A stretch of 42,419 nucleotides of DNA from Frankia sp. RB7 (GTDB lineage: Bacteria; Pseudomonadota; Alphaproteobacteria; Rhizobiales; Xanthobacteraceae). A program made the position numbers and the translations under genes. Positions 40,645 to 42,419 of the stretch are shown here, one piece after another. The stretch is from the NCBI GenBank assembly GCA_030403585.1, contig JAUEPE010000059.1, positions 1-42,419 on the forward strand, read 5' to 3'. Below the pieces are notes generated by a model that ran no database searches, was not told where the DNA came from, and saw only the letters and a program-made list of their open reading frames with translations. How positions within the stretch are numbered: position 1 is the stretch's first letter; each line of letters starts with the position of its first letter.

Positions 40645-40729
40645 GGTGGGCAAAGCGTAGCGTGCCCCCGTTCAACATTGAATTCTGAATTTAAATCGTG
40701 GGCACGGCGCAAGGGCGCCTTTGCCCACC
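40645..40729. terminator. Nested inverted repeat between convergent EVE and topoisomerase genes
   Basis: Outer arms GGTGGGCAAAG (40645-40655) and CTTTGCCCACC (40719-40729) pair perfectly. Inner arms CGTGCCC (40661-40667) and GGGCACG (40700-40706) also pair. The position suits a bidirectional terminator, though no T-run is present; it could be another dispersed palindrome. Confidence 0.55.
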
Positions 40730-40740
40730 CGGCATCTCCG

Positions 40741-41910
40741 TTACACCGCCGCGGTCGCCACCACCTGCTGCAACAACTGTTCGCGCCTGGCCTGCGAGCG
40801 CTGGCCCTTCATGGTCGCGGCGAAGCGCTCCAAAATGCCGTCCTCGAAAGCGGTGACGATGGTGTCGTGGACATAGCTCTTGCGGCAGATCGCCGGCGTG
40901 TTGGAGAGCTTGTCGGCGGCGGCGCGGATCGCGTCCAGCACCTGCCTCTTGCGGCCGCGCTGGCTGGTCGCCGGCGTGATCCGCGACAACGATTCCACGA
41001 CGACGGCCGAGGCCATCAGCGTGCGAAAGTCCTTCAGCGAAATCTTGATGCCGGCGATCTCGCGCAGGAACGCGTTCACTTGCGTGGTGCTGACCGCGCG
41101 CACGATGCCGTAGGCATCGCGATACTGGAACATGCGCTTGCCGGGAACGCCGTTGAGTATGCCGATGGCGCGCACCAGCTTGGCCGCGTCGCACTCCTTG
41201 CGCACGGCCTTGCCGCCCTTCGCCTTGAAGGTCAGCACGAAGCAATCGTCCTCCAGCGCGACGTTCGACTTCAGCATCGTGGTCGCGCCGCGGGTGCCGT
41301 TGAGGCGGGCGTAGGATTCATTGCCGGGACGGATCGCGGTGCGCGCGATCAGCTCGATCACCGCCGAGAGTGCGAATTCACGCGTCGGCTCGTCGCCCGA
41401 CAGGAACGCCGAGACCTTGCGCCGGATTTTGGGCAGCGCGCCTACGAGTTTTTCCAGGCGATGCGCCTTGCGGTGCTCGCGGACCTTCTCCCAATCGGCG
41501 TGATAGCGATATTGCAGCCGGCCCGCGGCATCGCGACCCACCGCCTGAAGATGCGTGCTCGGATCGGCCGAGTAGCGCACCTCGCGATAGGCCGGTGGCA
41601 CCGCCATGGCGTGCAGCCGCCGGATGGTGCGGGCGTCGCGGATATGCGCGCCGTTGCCACGCACGAAGGAATAACCCTTGCCGCGCTTGATGCGGCGAAT
41701 GGTGAGTTCGTTCTGGTCGCCGAGCCGCAGGCCCAGCTCCTTGGCGATCGCCTCCACGGAGGTCGGGGAAGCCGAATTGAACACCTTTTTCGGGCTTGGA
41801 CGTCCCGAACCGGCCGGTTTCGGCCATTGTCCGAGGGCTTTGGCCAGCGCAATAGCGGCAGGATCGGCCGAAACGGGCCGTATCGTCCCGAGATTCTGCT
41901 GATCCATCAT
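40741..41910 (-). CDS. DNA topoisomerase IB
   Basis: The 389-residue protein is a bacterial type IB topoisomerase, which relaxes supercoils through a 3'-phosphotyrosyl intermediate. Evidence: the N-terminal RGKGYSFVRGNGAHIRD, then HYHADWEKVREHRKAHRLEKLV, FVLTFKAKGGKAVRK, a central DFRTLMASAVVVE, and the catalytic-tyrosine region NTPAICRKSYVHDTIV. Length is typical for poxvirus-like bacterial enzymes. ATG at 41910 begins MMDQQNLG. Single gene. Confidence 0.94.
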   Translation of the reverse strand: MMDQQNLGTIRPVSADPAAIALAKALGQWPKPAGSGRPSPKKVFNSASPTSVEAIAKELGLRLGDQNELTIRRIKRGKGYSFVRGNGAHIRDARTIRRLHAMAVPPAYREVRYSADPSTHLQAVGRDAAGRLQYRYHADWEKVREHRKAHRLEKLVGALPKIRRKVSAFLSGDEPTREFALSAVIELIARTAIRPGNESYARLNGTRGATTMLKSNVALEDDCFVLTFKAKGGKAVRKECDAAKLVRAIGILNGVPGKRMFQYRDAYGIVRAVSTTQVNAFLREIAGIKISLKDFRTLMASAVVVESLSRITPATSQRGRKRQVLDAIRAAADKLSNTPAICRKSYVHDTIVTAFEDGILERFAATMKGQRSQARREQLLQQVVATAAV

Positions 41911-42320
41911 AGTCTTACGCCTTAGCCCTGCCTGTTGTCCGTCAATGCCGCTGTTCTGATTTTTGTTCCAAGGGTCGCTCGGAAGGTCTCTTGGGACCCG
42001 GGTTAGCCACTTAGGGTGTTCCGAACGGCATTGCGAGTCCCGAATCGGTGAAAAGCGGTTCCTAAATACCGCCTGCGACGCATGGGCGCCCTGCGCGGGC
42101 CTATTCCGGAGATCTGGGTAAAGAGCCGAAACCCCTGCCCGGCCTGTTTCAGATTTGCGACAGCCCGCCTTTGCCGCTTGATTTTCCGCATGGGCGGCCG
42201 CTCACCGAAGGTCCCGCTTGTGGTCCTTGTCGGGTCCGGTTAGCCCGACGCATAATCGGTTCAACGATCAAGTCGGCTTGCGCGTCGCCAGCGTTTGGCT
42301 TGCCGTATGTGGAGGGAAAC
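41911..42320. other. Intergenic region upstream of acs
   Basis: 410 bases between the divergent topoisomerase and acs genes. A leftward frame at 42003-42191 (62 codons, basic) has no recognised sequence and is not supported. The acs promoter probably lies at 42227-42256. No other structure is seen. Confidence 0.5.
42227..42256 (+). promoter_or_regulatory. Possible promoter of acs
   Basis: TTGTCG (42227-42232) and CATAAT (42251-42256) are 18 bases apart and would start about 57 bases before the ATG. The match is moderate. Confidence 0.35.
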
Positions 42321-42419
42321 ATGTCCGAGAAGATTTACGACGTCCCCGCGGAATGGGCCAAGCGCGCCTGGGTCGATCAGGCCAAGTACAAGGACATGTA
42401 CGCCCGCTCGATCGCGGAC
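42321..42419 (+). CDS. acs: Acetate-CoA ligase (acetyl-CoA synthetase), N-terminal fragment
   Basis: The gene starts at ATG 42321 with a GGAGGG Shine-Dalgarno 6 bases upstream and runs off the window after 33 codons (MSEKIYDVPAEWAKRAWVDQ...). This N-terminus, with the Y-D-V-P and WVDQAKY segments, is that of alphaproteobacterial Acs, which activates acetate with ATP and CoA. Only the opening is visible, so the catalytic domain cannot be checked. Confidence 0.8.
   Translation, partial: MSEKIYDVPAEWAKRAWVDQAKYKDMYARSIAD

Noticed and set aside
42003..42191. Leftward 62-codon basic frame upstream of acs
   Set aside because: No recognisable sequence, no good ribosome-binding site, and it occupies the region where the divergent promoters should be.

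Overview
The window looks like chromosomal DNA from a Bradyrhizobium-type alphaproteobacterium. The evidence is the GC-rich codon use, the alphaproteobacterial order hemD - Mic60-like (COG4223) - hemY beside divergent tsaD and gpsA, the many oxidative/lipid-type housekeeping genes, and dispersed palindromic repeats of a kind common in that genus. This assignment is an inference from gene content; no database was searched.

Layout. 1-19112 is ordinary chromosome. It holds a leftward four-gene redox/membrane operon (DCC thiol oxidoreductase, SDR-DoxX, DUF2269, secreted alpha/beta hydrolase), GNAT, ppa, the leftward group folD-DUF167-yggT, tRNA-Ala(CGC), enoyl-CoA hydratase, a class I glutamine amidotransferase, an SDR, a TerB-like protein, a class III nucleotide cyclase, a cytochrome P450, a Tat-exported hydrolase, an MFS exporter, two paralogous small cysteine-rich secreted proteins and a polysaccharide deacetylase. 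33813-42419 is chromosome again: hemY, a Mic60-like gene, hemD, tsaD, gpsA, an EVE-domain protein, DNA topoisomerase IB and the start of acs.

Between them, 19151-33713 is a 14.5-kb integrated element in tRNA-Thr(CGT). It is bounded by a perfect 38-bp direct repeat of the 5' half of that tRNA gene and carries its own tyrosine integrase. The right and central part is leftward: integrase, AlpA-type regulator, a run of small unknown genes, a second AlpA-like protein, a primase-polymerase/helicase, then a long inverted iteron array around an AT-rich core (candidate replication origin), then a terminase-small-subunit-like gene with a ribbon-helix-helix protein and a four-fold zinc-knuckle protein. 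The left end is a rightward cargo block: a DUF4062 protein, a helix-turn-helix/ImmA-IrrE metallopeptidase and a DUF4411 PIN-domain protein, flanked by two small unknown genes. No capsid, portal, tail, large terminase or lysis gene is present.

This combination (int, alpA, pri-rep, ori, terS, defence-like cargo, about 15 kb) matches the plan of a phage-inducible chromosomal island, a phage satellite. That is the most interesting content of the window. Shared sequence boxes upstream of the alpA, primase and terS operons suggest a common regulatory circuit. Insertion also appears to have cut tRNA-Thr away from its own promoter and supplied a substitute from inside the element.
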